Shown: positions 6,998-17,161 of the stretch, in pieces
Numbering within the stretch: position 1 is the first letter of the stretch
How the letters are laid out: every line of letters begins with the position of its first letter
DNA from: Bacillota bacterium
GTDB lineage: Bacteria; Bacillota; Bacilli; Alicyclobacillales; SLC66
Direction: 5' to 3'
NCBI GenBank assembly: GCA_021805735.1
Contig: JAJZEE010000033.1
Span: forward strand, 1 to 35,955
DNA length: 35,955 nt
Made by a program: the position numbers and the translations under genes
Notes under the pieces: model-generated
Told to the model about the DNA's origin: nothing
Databases searched by the model: none
The model's input: only the letters and a program-made list of their open reading frames with translations

Positions 6998-9900
6998 TTG
7001 GCGAGATTGGAAGAGTTGACGGTTGGCGCAGCCGTTCGGGGTCTGTATGGCGATCAGCCGGTCACAATTGAAGGTGTGCGATGGTACAGTCCTAATGCAG
7101 TGGAAGTGGTCTTCAAGGATGCGCAGGGCGGCGTGCATACGGAACTTGCGTATCGCACGCGCGAGAGCGAACTGGCGATAGAGCAAAGCGGTCAGGGGTT
7201 TGACTTCGGCGCAGACGGCGCGTTGTTTCGGTTGGCGTCGGAGGCGCAGAGGATACTTCTGGCGCATTTGTTCGATCCCCTGTTGGCCATCCACACATCG
7301 ATGGTGGAACCTTTGCCGCATCAGATTCTCGCGGTCTATGAATCGATGTTGACCCGTCAGCCGCTGCGGTTCTTGCTTGCGGATGACCCGGGAGCCGGAA
7401 AGACGATCATGGCGGGACTGTTCATCCGTGAGTTGATGGTTCGAGGCGACCTGAAACGCTGCTTGATCGTTTGTCCGAGCATGCTGACGGAGCAGTGGCA
7501 GGAGGAGCTTGCCAGCAAGTTTCACGTTCCGTTTGCGATTGTGTCGCGGCAGGCTGCCGCAGAGTCGCAGAGCGGCAATCCGTTTCTCGAACATCCGCTT
7601 GCCATCAGCCGTCTGGATTACATGGCGCGCAGCGGCGACGTGATGGAGGCCGCGCGGCAGGTGGACTGGGACTTGATCGTGGTGGATGAAGCGCATCGGA
7701 TGAGCGCTTCATTTTTCGGCGGAGAAGTGCGGCGCACGAAGCGGTATCAGCTTGGCCAGACGCTCGGAGCGGCGACCCGCCACTTTCTCCTGATGTCTGC
7801 AACGCCACACAATGGCAAAGAAGAGGATTTCCAGTTGTTTATGGCCTTGCTGGACGCCGACCGCTTCGAAGGCAGGTTTCGCGACGGTGTGCAGTTGGCG
7901 GACACATCTGATCTGATGCGGCGAATGGTCAAGGAACAACTCCTCACATTCGACGGGACGCCGCTTTTCCCAGAACGCATCGCGTATACCGTGACCTATG
8001 ACCTGTCGCCTGCGGAGCAGGAACTGTACGCAGCCGTGACCGCCTACGTGCGCGAGGAGTGGAATCGCGCAGATGCGCTTGAAGAGGACGGGCGGAGGGG
8101 CACGATTGGATTTGCGCTGACGATCCTGCAGCGGCGGTTGGCGTCCTCGCCGGAAGCGATCTACCAGTCGTTGACCAGGCGGATGGCGCGTCTGGAGAGT
8201 CGCCTGCGCGAGGAAAGCATCGCCCGGGAGCAAAGTCGACTCACCTTCTCGTGGCGGCAACTGAGCGACGAAGATATCGATGAACTCGACGAATTTCCTG
8301 AAGATGAGGAAACGGACGAGGAGATTGTCGATCAGTCGACCGCGGCGAAAACGATCGCGGAACTCGCCGCCGAGATCGAGACGCTGCGTGGACTGGTGCG
8401 GTTGGCGAAGAGTGTACGGCAGAGCGGTCAGGACCGCAAGTGGGAGGAATTGTCGGCCATTTTGTGTGGGGATGATGGTCGCGAAGGGGCGCTGGAGGTC
8501 TTTGATGCACAAGGGTTTCGACGTAAACTCGTGATCTTCACGGAACACCGCGATACGCTGACCTATCTCGCGGACCGCATCCAGACCTTGTTGGGCAGAC
8601 AGGAAGCGGTGGCGACGATCCATGGCGGCATGGGTCGGGAGGAGCGGCGGATTGCGCAAGAGCGGTTTACCCAGGACCGGGACGTGCTCGTGTTGGTGGC
8701 CACCGATGCTGCGGGTGAAGGGATCAATCTCCAGCGCGCGCACCTGATGGTCAACTACGACCTGCCCTGGAATCCCAATCGGCTGGAACAGCGGTTCGGC
8801 CGGATCCACCGCATCGGTCAGACGGAGGTGTGTCACCTGTGGAACCTGGTGGCGGGTGGGACTCGGGAGGGCGATGTGTTTGTTCGGCTGCTCGTCAAGC
8901 TGCAGGCGGCGCGTGTGGCTCTGGGCGGCGCCGTCTACGATGTGTTGGGCAGAATGTTCGAAGGGCGAAAGCTGCGCGAACTTTTGATTGAAGCGGTGCG
9001 CTACGGGGAGCGGTCGGATGTGCGGGCGCGGATGGATGTGGCAGTGGATGTCGCGCTGTCGCGGGAACGACTGCGGTCGCTGCTTGAGGAGCGCGCGCTC
9101 ACGCACGACAGCATGGACCTGTCGCGTGTCCTGGCCGTCAAGGAGCAGATGGAGCGTGCGGCGGCGCGGCGGCTTCAACCGCATTTTGTCGCGGCGTTTT
9201 TTCGCGCCGGGTTGGCGCGTCTCGGCGGCATCCTGCATGAACGGGAAGGCAATCGATACGAGGTGACCCACGTTCCGGCGGCGATTCGCGACCGCGACCG
9301 GGTGATCGGAACGGGTGCGCCGGTGTTGCCCAAATACGAACGGATTTGCTTTGACAAGTCCTTGGTGCGTGTGAGCGGACAGCCGCTGGCCGAGTTTGTG
9401 TGCCCGGGACACCCGCTGCTGGACGCAGTGGTCGATCTCACGTTGGAACGGTATCGCGGTCAACTGCTGCAGGGCGCCGTGCTGGTGGACGACCGAGACG
9501 AGGGAACAGCGCTCCGTCTCCTGGTGTACCTGAGGCACGAGATCACGGATCAGCGGGTCGATGCGCAGGGACGGCGGCGCGTCGTGGCGCAGCAGTTGCA
9601 CTTTGTGGAGATGACGCAAGATGGCGGAGTTCGAGACGCGGGGTACGCGCCGTACCTCGATTATCGGGCGCTCACGGAAGACGAGGCGGCGGTCGCCGGG
9701 GGAGCGCGCGTGCGCGAGGCCTTGACCGGAGTGAGTGTGGAGGGTGCGATGGCGTTTGCGGTCGAGCACATCGTGCCCGCACACCTGGATGAATGGCGAA
9801 TCAGGCGCAATGAGTGGGCCGCGAAGACCCTGGCTGCGGTGCGTGAGCGACTGGTCAGGGAGATCGCTTATCTCGATCATCGCGCGGAGGAACTGTCGGC

Positions 9901-10555
9901 GGCGGAGCGTGCAGGCAAGATCAATGCGCGGTTGAACGCGGACAACTTTCGCCGACGCGCCGATGATTTGCAAGAGCGGCTGCGCCGCCGAGAGCGCGAA
10001 CTCGACGCAGAACGCCTCCTCTCGGCCGCTCCGCCGGTGGTGATCGGCGCGGCGGCGGTGTTGCCGGCCGGCTTGCTGCGGCAGTGGATGGGCGCCGATG
10101 ATTCGGACGGTGCGGAGTGTGCGGGTGCTGGACATGCCGCAAACGCGGCGTTGGTCGCAGTGGATGCCGAGGCACGCCGACGCGTTGAGCAGTTGGCGAT
10201 GGCGGCGGTGATGGAGAGCGAGCGGCGACTCGGATACGAGCCGCGCGACGTGTCGGCGCAAAAGGTGGGGTACGACATTGAGTCGCGCGTGCCGGGCACG
10301 GGTCGGCTTCGATTTGTCGAGGTGAAGGGCCGTCGATCCGGGGCGGAGACGGTGACGCTCACCCGCAACGAGATTTTGACGGCTCGCAACAAACCGGAGG
10401 ACTACTGGCTCGCCGTCGTCGAGGTGACCTCGGACCAGGTCGGCGAACCGGTATATGTGCGTCCGCCGTTTCAGAACGAACTGGACTTTGGCGTTACGAG
10501 CGTCACGTACGATCTGCAGGCATTATTCGCGGGAAATGAGGCGCGGCTGGCATGA
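6998..10555 (+). CDS. SNF2/DEAH helicase with C-terminal DUF3883 (Hma-type defence helicase)
   Basis: The 1185-residue protein is a superfamily 2 translocase. Walker A is DDPGAGKTIMAGL (~129-141), the DEAH box is in LIVVDEAHRM (~227), motif III is LLMSATPHNG, and motifs V/VI are ATDAAGEGINLQRA and QRFGRIHRIGQ (~570-608). A long variable middle follows. The C-terminus (~1065-1150) contains VKGRRSGAETVTLTRNE, typical of DUF3883, a nuclease-fold-like domain common in defence helicases. The start is a TTG; an in-frame stop just upstream excludes a longer form. Its stop overlaps the ATG of the DUF1156 gene. With the next two genes it forms the helicase-methylase-ATPase set seen in predicted anti-phage loci (PADLOC 'Hma'; name from memory). 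Confidence 0.88.
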   Translation: MARLEELTVGAAVRGLYGDQPVTIEGVRWYSPNAVEVVFKDAQGGVHTELAYRTRESELAIEQSGQGFDFGADGALFRLASEAQRILLAHLFDPLLAIHTSMVEPLPHQILAVYESMLTRQPLRFLLADDPGAGKTIMAGLFIRELMVRGDLKRCLIVCPSMLTEQWQEELASKFHVPFAIVSRQAAAESQSGNPFLEHPLAISRLDYMARSGDVMEAARQVDWDLIVVDEAHRMSASFFGGEVRRTKRYQLGQTLGAATRHFLLMSATPHNGKEEDFQLFMALLDADRFEGRFRDGVQLADTSDLMRRMVKEQLLTFDGTPLFPERIAYTVTYDLSPAEQELYAAVTAYVREEWNRADALEEDGRRGTIGFALTILQRRLASSPEAIYQSLTRRMARLESRLREESIAREQSRLTFSWRQLSDEDIDELDEFPEDEETDEEIVDQSTAAKTIAELAAEIETLRGLVRLAKSVRQSGQDRKWEELSAILCGDDGREGALEVFDAQGFRRKLVIFTEHRDTLTYLADRIQTLLGRQEAVATIHGGMGREERRIAQERFTQDRDVLVLVATDAAGEGINLQRAHLMVNYDLPWNPNRLEQRFGRIHRIGQTEVCHLWNLVAGGTREGDVFVRLLVKLQAARVALGGAVYDVLGRMFEGRKLRELLIEAVRYGERSDVRARMDVAVDVALSRERLRSLLEERALTHDSMDLSRVLAVKEQMERAAARRLQPHFVAAFFRAGLARLGGILHEREGNRYEVTHVPAAIRDRDRVIGTGAPVLPKYERICFDKSLVRVSGQPLAEFVCPGHPLLDAVVDLTLERYRGQLLQGAVLVDDRDEGTALRLLVYLRHEITDQRVDAQGRRRVVAQQLHFVEMTQDGGVRDAGYAPYLDYRALTEDEAAVAGGARVREALTGVSVEGAMAFAVEHIVPAHLDEWRIRRNEWAAKTLAAVRERLVREIAYLDHRAEELSAAERAGKINARLNADNFRRRADDLQERLRRRERELDAERLLSAAPPVVIGAAAVLPAGLLRQWMGADDSDGAECAGAGHAANAALVAVDAEARRRVEQLAMAAVMESERRLGYEPRDVSAQKVGYDIESRVPGTGRLRFVEVKGRRSGAETVTLTRNEILTARNKPEDYWLAVVEVTSDQVGEPVYVRPPFQNELDFGVTSVTYDLQALFAGNEARLA

Positions 10556-13521
10556 CGAAGGATCTTGGCGCGGCAAAGAAATCGGCAGCAAAGAAACTGA
10601 TTGAAGTGGCCTTGCCTCTGGACGCGATCAACGGAGCGTCGACCAGGGAGAAGTCAATACGACACGGGCATCCGTCCACGCTGCACCTGTGGTGGGCGCG
10701 GCGACCGTTGGCGACGGCGCGCGCCGTGCTCTTTGCGAGCTTGGTGGATGACCCTTCGGCATACTGTGCGACACTGGAGGAAGCGGAGGTCGAACGAGCC
10801 CGTCTGTTTGGCGTCATGGAGGATCTTGTCCAGTGGGGACCTCCTGCCGAGATGGCGAAGGCCAGTGCGCGGGCGCAGCGGGAGATCGCGCGCACACTGT
10901 TGCGGGAATGCGGAGAGTCTCTGTCTGATGAGATGAGCGATGCGGATGTCTCCGCCTATGTGGCGGCGCACGCGCCTGCGGTGCGCGATCCGTTTGCAGG
11001 CGGCGGAGCGATCCCGCTTGAGGCGGTTCGACTCGGTCTGGAGACGCGGGCGAGCGACCTGAACCCCGTACCCGTCATGCTCAATATCGCCATGCTGGAC
11101 CTCCCGCGCCGTTTCGCCGAACATTTCCCGGTCAATCCCCCGTCGCGGGCGGGGATTGTCACCGGTGCGGCTTTTGTCGGCGCAAGGGGACTCTCTGAGG
11201 ATGTCCTGTACTATGGAACGCGCGTGAAAGAAAGGGCCTGGGAGAAGATCGGTCATCTCTATCCGGCCGCCGTCGCGGGGGCAACCGCCGCTTTGGGGAC
11301 AACCGCCGCGGAGACTGCGGACGGCGTGGCCGCCAGCGGAACGCGGATGCCCGTGATTGCGTGGATTTGGGCGCGCACCATCCGGTGTCCCAACCCAGCC
11401 TGCGGCGTCGCAATGCCCCTGATGCGATCCTTTGTACTGTCCCGACGCAGCGGCAGTCAGGCCTGGATCGAGCCGTCTGTCGTGGAGGACGGTCCGGAAC
11501 GGCGCATGGCGTATCGCGTCGTGGAGAGTGCGCCAGACAAGGCGCGCGGCGCTACGGTGGATCGACGCGGGGCGACGTGCGTCGGCTGCGGAACCAGCGT
11601 GAAGCTCGATCATGTGCGCGCAGAGGGTCAGGCCGGGCGGATCGGGGCCGATCTGATTGCGGTCGTGGCCGAGGGACCGCACGGTCGCGTGTACCTGTCG
11701 CCGACGGCCGATCAGCGCGAGGCAGCGGACACGGCCAGACCGGAGTGGGCGCCCACGACTGCGTTGCCGGAGCAGGCGCTCGGTTTTCGGGTGCAGAATT
11801 ACGGGATTCGCACGCACGCGCAACTGTTCACGCCGCGCCAGTTGACGGCCATGACGACGTTTTGCGACGTGGCGCGGGAGGTGCGAGGCGAGATCCTCCG
11901 CGACGCGCTGGCGGCAGGGCTGTCCGACGACGGCGCGCCCCTACGCAGCGGCGGGACCGGGGCCCGCGCGTACGCGGAGGCGGTCAGCACCTACCTCGCG
12001 CTGGTGGTAGATCGTCTGGCGGATCGGTTGTCCGCGAATGCTTCGTGGGACGTTTCGCGTGACAACATTAGGAACACCTTCGCCCGCCAAGCTATCCCGA
12101 TGGTCTGGGACTTCGCGGAGGCAAACCCGTTCAGCGATTCCTCCGGCAACTGGCTAGGAGCTGTCCGCTGGGTGGCCAAGGTGGTGGAGCAGTTGCCCAT
12201 CGGCCACGCGGTCACGGTAGCCCAACAGGACGCGGCCGCGCCAGAGACGCCTGCGCTGAGCTCCGCCGAGCAGACGCCAGGCGATCCTGCCGCGCGCCGC
12301 CCCTTGTTTTCCACGGATCCCCCGTACTACGACAATGTGAGCTACGCCGATCTGTCTGACTACTTTTACGTCTGGCTCCGCGCGGGCCTGAAGGACGTAT
12401 ATCCCGAACTGTTTGCGACGCTGCTGACGCCGAAGGCCGAGGAACTCGTTGCGACGCCCTTTCGCTTTGGCGGCGATCAGGACGCGGCGAAGCGGTACTT
12501 TGAGACGGGCCTGCAAAAGACGTTCTTCCGCATGCGCGAGCAGTGCGACGCGCGCTACCCGGTCACGGTCTATTATGCCTACAAGCAGTCGGACAGCGAG
12601 GAAGCCGATGACGACGGCGCCGACGGCACAACGGCGTCGACCGGCTGGGAAACGATGCTGTCCGGTCTAATCGAGGCCGGGTTTCAGGTGACGGGCACCT
12701 GGCCGGTGCGAACGGAACTGTCCAATCGCACGCGCGGCCTCGCTTCAAACGCGCTCGCCTCGTCGATTGTGCTGGTCTGCCGCGTCCGACCGGACGACGC
12801 ACCGGTGACGACGCGGCGCGACCTGCTGCACACGCTTCGCCGGGAATTGCCTGACGCACTGCGCGACTTGCAGCGTACGCACATCGCGCCGGTGGACATG
12901 GAGCAGGCGGCGATCGGGCCTGCGATGTCGATCTTCAGCCGTTACAAGGCGGTTCTTGAGCCAAACGGCGAAACGATGACCGTGCGCGCCGCGCTCGGCG
13001 TGATCAATCAACTGCTGCGCGAAGTGCTGGCGCAGGATTCCGCCGAGTACGACGACGAAAGCCGCTGGGCCCTGACGTGGTACCGCCAGGTTGGACTCGG
13101 CGAAGGGCCGTACGGCATTGCGGAGACGAATTTTAAGGCGAAAAACACCAGCCTGACGCACATCGAGCGCCACGGCATCGCACTGGCCCGCGCGGGCAAG
13201 GTCCGCCTGCGCGCGCGCGACGAGGTGCTGGCGGACGATCGAGCACAGTGCCGATCCGTGTGGATGTTGGCGCAGCGGCTGGCCTGGGAGTTGCCGGGAC
13301 GCGGGGAGGCGGAGGCGGCGCGGACGCTTTGGCAAGGACGCGCGCTGGCGGACGCGGCGCGTGATCTGACATACCAGCTCTACCACATCGCGAGCGACAA
13401 AGGGTGGACGGACGAAGCCATCGCCTACAATGGGCTGATCCTCGCCTGGACGCGGTTGGCGGATCTGGCCGGAAAACTGGCGCGTGAAACGGGCGAAGGA
13501 CAAGCGCGGCTGGATCTGTAG
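10552..13521 (+). CDS. DUF1156 adenine-specific DNA methyltransferase (anti-phage-associated)
   Basis: The 989-residue protein opens with the DUF1156 signature: LIEVALPLDAIN, then STREKSIRHGHPSTLHLWWARRP (residues ~18-55). Methylase motif I is DPFAGGGAIPLEAVRLGLE (~147-165) and motif IV is DPPYYDNVSYADLSDYFYVW (~588-608), so N6-adenine methylation is expected. Cysteine pairs CPNPACG (~282) and CVGCG (~342) look like a zinc-binding insertion. It is translationally coupled to the helicase (ATGA overlap) and followed at 55 bases by the DUF499 ATPase. DUF1156 proteins occur almost only with DUF499 partners in defence islands. No DUF3780 gene, the usual extra companion in some loci, is seen here. 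Confidence 0.88.
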   Translation: MTKDLGAAKKSAAKKLIEVALPLDAINGASTREKSIRHGHPSTLHLWWARRPLATARAVLFASLVDDPSAYCATLEEAEVERARLFGVMEDLVQWGPPAEMAKASARAQREIARTLLRECGESLSDEMSDADVSAYVAAHAPAVRDPFAGGGAIPLEAVRLGLETRASDLNPVPVMLNIAMLDLPRRFAEHFPVNPPSRAGIVTGAAFVGARGLSEDVLYYGTRVKERAWEKIGHLYPAAVAGATAALGTTAAETADGVAASGTRMPVIAWIWARTIRCPNPACGVAMPLMRSFVLSRRSGSQAWIEPSVVEDGPERRMAYRVVESAPDKARGATVDRRGATCVGCGTSVKLDHVRAEGQAGRIGADLIAVVAEGPHGRVYLSPTADQREAADTARPEWAPTTALPEQALGFRVQNYGIRTHAQLFTPRQLTAMTTFCDVAREVRGEILRDALAAGLSDDGAPLRSGGTGARAYAEAVSTYLALVVDRLADRLSANASWDVSRDNIRNTFARQAIPMVWDFAEANPFSDSSGNWLGAVRWVAKVVEQLPIGHAVTVAQQDAAAPETPALSSAEQTPGDPAARRPLFSTDPPYYDNVSYADLSDYFYVWLRAGLKDVYPELFATLLTPKAEELVATPFRFGGDQDAAKRYFETGLQKTFFRMREQCDARYPVTVYYAYKQSDSEEADDDGADGTTASTGWETMLSGLIEAGFQVTGTWPVRTELSNRTRGLASNALASSIVLVCRVRPDDAPVTTRRDLLHTLRRELPDALRDLQRTHIAPVDMEQAAIGPAMSIFSRYKAVLEPNGETMTVRAALGVINQLLREVLAQDSAEYDDESRWALTWYRQVGLGEGPYGIAETNFKAKNTSLTHIERHGIALARAGKVRLRARDEVLADDRAQCRSVWMLAQRLAWELPGRGEAEAARTLWQGRALADAARDLTYQLYHIASDKGWTDEAIAYNGLILAWTRLADLAGKLARETGEGQARLDL

Positions 13522-13576
13522 CGAACAGGTGCGGCATTCGATCAACAATCCACAGCGGCAAAAGGGAGTGGGCCGG

Positions 13577-16500
13577 ATGGCGATGAGCAATCACGAGCGG
13601 GTGGGAAAAGGATTGGAACTCCTGCGGCAGGGACTATTGCCATTTGTCGTGCGCGAACTGAGAGGTGGGTCCAAAGGACAGTGGCCGAGGCTGCTGGAGG
13701 AACTCCCCGGCTTTGTCGGCGTCGACAGCCGCCGGGCGGAGGACGAACCGTCGATGATCGAACGGCTCGACGTGACGGCGCTCTTCACCCTCATGTGGAA
13801 CAACTGGAATGACGTATTTCAGGCGAAACTCGGGCACATCGGCCGCAACTACGTCGGGGAGCTGCGCGATGTGCGCAACCGCTGGGCGCACCAGCAGGCG
13901 TTCACGGCGGATGACGCGTATCGGGCGCTCGACACCGCGACGCGGTTGCTGCAGATGATCCTCGCGCCCGAAGCGGAAGAAACCGATAAAATGGCGCGCG
14001 AGATCATGCGTCAGCGTTTCGAGGCGGACGCCAGGCGCGAACTGAAAAACAGCGCGCGCGTCACCACACAGACCGGAACCACCGTTGGGCTGCCCGCGTG
14101 GCGCGAGGTGGTCACGCCGCATCCGGATGTGGCGTCGGGCCAGTACCGCAATGCGGAGTTCGCGGCCGACCTCGCGCAGGTGGTGAACAGGGAGGGCGCC
14201 CGCGAGTATTGGGATCCGATCGAGTTTTATCGGCGTACGTTCATCACCGAGGGGATGAAGAGGCTGCTCACGCTCGCGATCCGGAGGATCAACGGCAGCG
14301 GCGGCGATCCGGTCGTGCAGCTTGAGACGTCGTTTGGCGGCGGCAAGACGCACACGATGCTGGCGCTCTACCACCTGTTTGGCGGACAGGTCAGGGCGCA
14401 CGACGCACCTGGGCTGGAGGAACTGCTCAAAGAGGCCGGACTGGAATTCATCCCGCGTGCGCAGCGGGCCGTGTTTGTCGGCACGCAGCCGGCGGTGGCG
14501 CAGTCGCGCACGAAGTCGGACGGAACGGTTGTGCGGACGATGTGGGGCGATATCGCGCACCAGCTTGGCGGACCCGAAGGGTACGCACTGGTGGCGAAAG
14601 AGGACGAAGAGGGCGTGTCCCCCGGATCGGATCAGATGAAGGAACTGTTTGATCGCTTTGGACCGGCGCTGGTGCTGATCGACGAGTGGGTGGCGTACGC
14701 GCGCAATATCCACGGGACGGTGGGGCTTGCGGGTGGATCGTTTGAGTCCAATATGACGTTTGCTCAGGCATTGACCGAAGGCGTCAAACGGTCTGCAGAG
14801 AGCCTGGTTGTCGCGAGCATTCCAGCCTCGCAGATTGAGATCGGTGGAGAAGGGGGACAGGCGGCGCGCGATCGGCTGGAGCACACGTTCGGGCGGCTGG
14901 AGTCGGTGTGGAAACCGGCGAACGCGGACGAGAGTTACGAGATCGTGCGGCGGAGGCTGTTTCGTTCAGAGTTGAACTATGCGGCGCGCGATGCGGTGGT
15001 GCGGGCATTTGGCGACATGTACCGCATTTCGGTGCGCGATTTTCCCGCCGAGTGTCGCGAGCATGAGTATTTGGATAAGATGTCGCGGGCGTATCCGATT
15101 CACCCGGAACTGTTCCGGCGTCTGTACGAAGATTGGTCGACGTTGGAAAGGTTTCAGCGCACCCGCGGCGTGCTGCGCCTGATGGCCAGCGTGATCCACG
15201 AACTGTGGGAGCGCGAGGACCGTTCGCTCCTGATCATGCCTGGGACGCTGCCGCTGGACAGTGAAGCGGTGCGCGGCGAGCTCACACAGTATCTGCCGGA
15301 CGGATGGAGCGCCGTGGTTGACTCGGATGTCGACGGCGCCAACTCGCGACCGCTCGCCATCGACCGGGAGGACGCGACCTTGGGGCGGTACTCTGCGGCG
15401 CGGCGCGTGGCGCGGGCGGTGCTGGTGGGCAGTGCGCCGAGCTCCGGGCAGCAGCGCAACCGCGGACTGGAGGAGACGCAAATCCGGCTGGCGGTCGTGC
15501 AACCCGGAGAAACGGCGGCGACGTTTGGCGACGCGCTGCGGCGGCTCCGGGAGGGGCTCACTTACCTGTTCGCGGACGAACGGCGGTACTGGTTCGACAA
15601 CCGCCCGAGCGTCAATCGGTTGGCGCGGGAGCGGGCGGAGCAAATGGGGGAGTATGCACAAGGGGAGATCGTGCGGCGCATGCGGCAGAGTGTGAAGGCC
15701 TGGGAGGACCGCTTTCGGCGCGAGGAGCGGCGGTCTGCGTTGCCGCTGGCGAGGGTCATTGCAGGGGTGCATGTGGCTCCGGCCGGTTCCGGCGACGTGG
15801 TGGACGAGCAGGAACTGCGCCTTGTGATCCTGGCGCCGACGTTTGGACTCGCACCGAGCGGGGCAGGGTCGCAGGCCGTTTCGGACGCGGCCATGTCGAT
15901 CCTGACAGAACGCGGCGTCGGGGCGGGCCGGATCTATCGCAATCGGCTCGTATTTCTAGCGGCGGATCGTCGCCGTGTTCCGGAACTCACGGACGCGGTC
16001 AAACAGTTTCTCGGGTGGAAGACGCTTCAGGAGGAGCGCGATGACCTCAACTTGGATAACGTGTCCTCGCGCCACATCGACAAGCAGGTCGATGAATGGG
16101 ACGCCGTCGTGAGTGCGCGGATAGCTGAGGCGTATCAGTACCTGCTTGTGCCGTCGCAGCAAGGAACCGACCCGATCGAACTGGCTTCCATCCGGGTGAA
16201 TGTAACCAGCGATGATCTCGTGGAACCGGTGACGAGAAAGCTCCGAAGCGAGAGCCAGGTGTACGTGGAGTGGGCGCCGGGTCTGCTCCGGATGGAACTC
16301 GACCGCTGGTTCTGGCGCGATGGCCGCGAATTTGTGCGACTGAAAGATCTGTGGGACAGCCTCTGCCGCTATCTCTATCTGCCGCGCCTGAGAGATGTCG
16401 ATGTCCTGTTGGACACTGTGCGCAAAGGAATCGCGCAGGCTGATTTTGCGCTCGCCGATCGGGTGGAGGAGACGGCTGGAGGCGGCGTGCGATACGTTAA

Positions 16501-17137
16501 CGTGCAGTGGGACGCCGTGCGCGATATTGGCCGGGACGTGTTTAACGACTATTCGGCGCTGGTTCATCCGGATGCGGCCGTGCGTCAACTGGATGAAGAA
16601 CGGCGGACGCGGGAGGAACACGAGCGACAGGAGCGCGAAGCGGGAATGCTCGGATCGGGTGCAGCGGGGGGCGCAGGGTTTCCGACCGTGTCTGTGGGGA
16701 ACGGCGGGCCGACGCAGGCCGGCGAGGGAGCGGGCGCCGGTGTGTTGCGGATTGACGGCGGTCGGTCGCCAGCGGGTGGAGTCGGGGCGGATCAATCGCC
16801 AACGACCAGTGGGGGATGGGCATCGGGCTTGGCGTCGGTTGAACGGCCACGGGATGCGTCTGAGGGAGAGGCGGGCGGTCGGGTGTCACGCGTGTCTCCT
16901 TCTGCCGGACCGACCCGGTTCATTGGCGCCGTCGACCTCGACAGTATGCGTGTGAGCCGCGACGCCTCCCGCGTGGCAGAGGAGGTCATCCTGCATTTGA
17001 CCTCTCTGGTCGGGGCGCAGGTGCGCGTTACGCTGGAAATTGAAGCTGACGTGCCCGACGGTATCCGCGATCAGACCGTGCGCGTGTTGCGGGAGAATTG
17101 CCGGGCCCTCGGTTTTCGGGTGGATGTGCTGGAGTAG
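13577..17137 (+). CDS. DUF499 ATPase with N-terminal Swt1-like HEPN domain
   Basis: I chose ATG 13577 because AAGGGAG lies 8 bases upstream; the frame is open back to 13484, inside the previous gene. The 1186-residue product starts with a helical domain containing RNRWAH at 100-105, the R-x4-H motif of HEPN domains; the context fits the Swt1-type HEPN found at the head of many DUF499 proteins. A P-loop follows as SFGGGKTHTM (~251-260), with Walker B LVLIDEW (~367). A Gly/Pro-rich linker (~1030-1110) leads to a C-terminal domain starting TRFIGAVDLDSMRVSRDA. It should act with the helicase and DUF1156 methylase. An intact HEPN motif raises the possibility of RNase effector activity, which is inference. 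Confidence 0.87.
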   Translation: MAMSNHERVGKGLELLRQGLLPFVVRELRGGSKGQWPRLLEELPGFVGVDSRRAEDEPSMIERLDVTALFTLMWNNWNDVFQAKLGHIGRNYVGELRDVRNRWAHQQAFTADDAYRALDTATRLLQMILAPEAEETDKMAREIMRQRFEADARRELKNSARVTTQTGTTVGLPAWREVVTPHPDVASGQYRNAEFAADLAQVVNREGAREYWDPIEFYRRTFITEGMKRLLTLAIRRINGSGGDPVVQLETSFGGGKTHTMLALYHLFGGQVRAHDAPGLEELLKEAGLEFIPRAQRAVFVGTQPAVAQSRTKSDGTVVRTMWGDIAHQLGGPEGYALVAKEDEEGVSPGSDQMKELFDRFGPALVLIDEWVAYARNIHGTVGLAGGSFESNMTFAQALTEGVKRSAESLVVASIPASQIEIGGEGGQAARDRLEHTFGRLESVWKPANADESYEIVRRRLFRSELNYAARDAVVRAFGDMYRISVRDFPAECREHEYLDKMSRAYPIHPELFRRLYEDWSTLERFQRTRGVLRLMASVIHELWEREDRSLLIMPGTLPLDSEAVRGELTQYLPDGWSAVVDSDVDGANSRPLAIDREDATLGRYSAARRVARAVLVGSAPSSGQQRNRGLEETQIRLAVVQPGETAATFGDALRRLREGLTYLFADERRYWFDNRPSVNRLARERAEQMGEYAQGEIVRRMRQSVKAWEDRFRREERRSALPLARVIAGVHVAPAGSGDVVDEQELRLVILAPTFGLAPSGAGSQAVSDAAMSILTERGVGAGRIYRNRLVFLAADRRRVPELTDAVKQFLGWKTLQEERDDLNLDNVSSRHIDKQVDEWDAVVSARIAEAYQYLLVPSQQGTDPIELASIRVNVTSDDLVEPVTRKLRSESQVYVEWAPGLLRMELDRWFWRDGREFVRLKDLWDSLCRYLYLPRLRDVDVLLDTVRKGIAQADFALADRVEETAGGGVRYVNVQWDAVRDIGRDVFNDYSALVHPDAAVRQLDEERRTREEHERQEREAGMLGSGAAGGAGFPTVSVGNGGPTQAGEGAGAGVLRIDGGRSPAGGVGADQSPTTSGGWASGLASVERPRDASEGEAGGRVSRVSPSAGPTRFIGAVDLDSMRVSRDASRVAEEVILHLTSLVGAQVRVTLEIEADVPDGIRDQTVRVLRENCRALGFRVDVLE

Positions 17138-17161
17138 CTGACTATTGACCGGAATTAGGCA

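Noticed and set aside
7709-10261. An 850-codon open frame on the minus strand opposite the helicase, and similar long antisense frames opposite the DUF1156 and DUF499 genes
   Set aside because: They lie inside genes with clear motifs, have no recognisable domains, and are rich in Arg/His/Pro as expected from the complement of GC-rich coding DNA.
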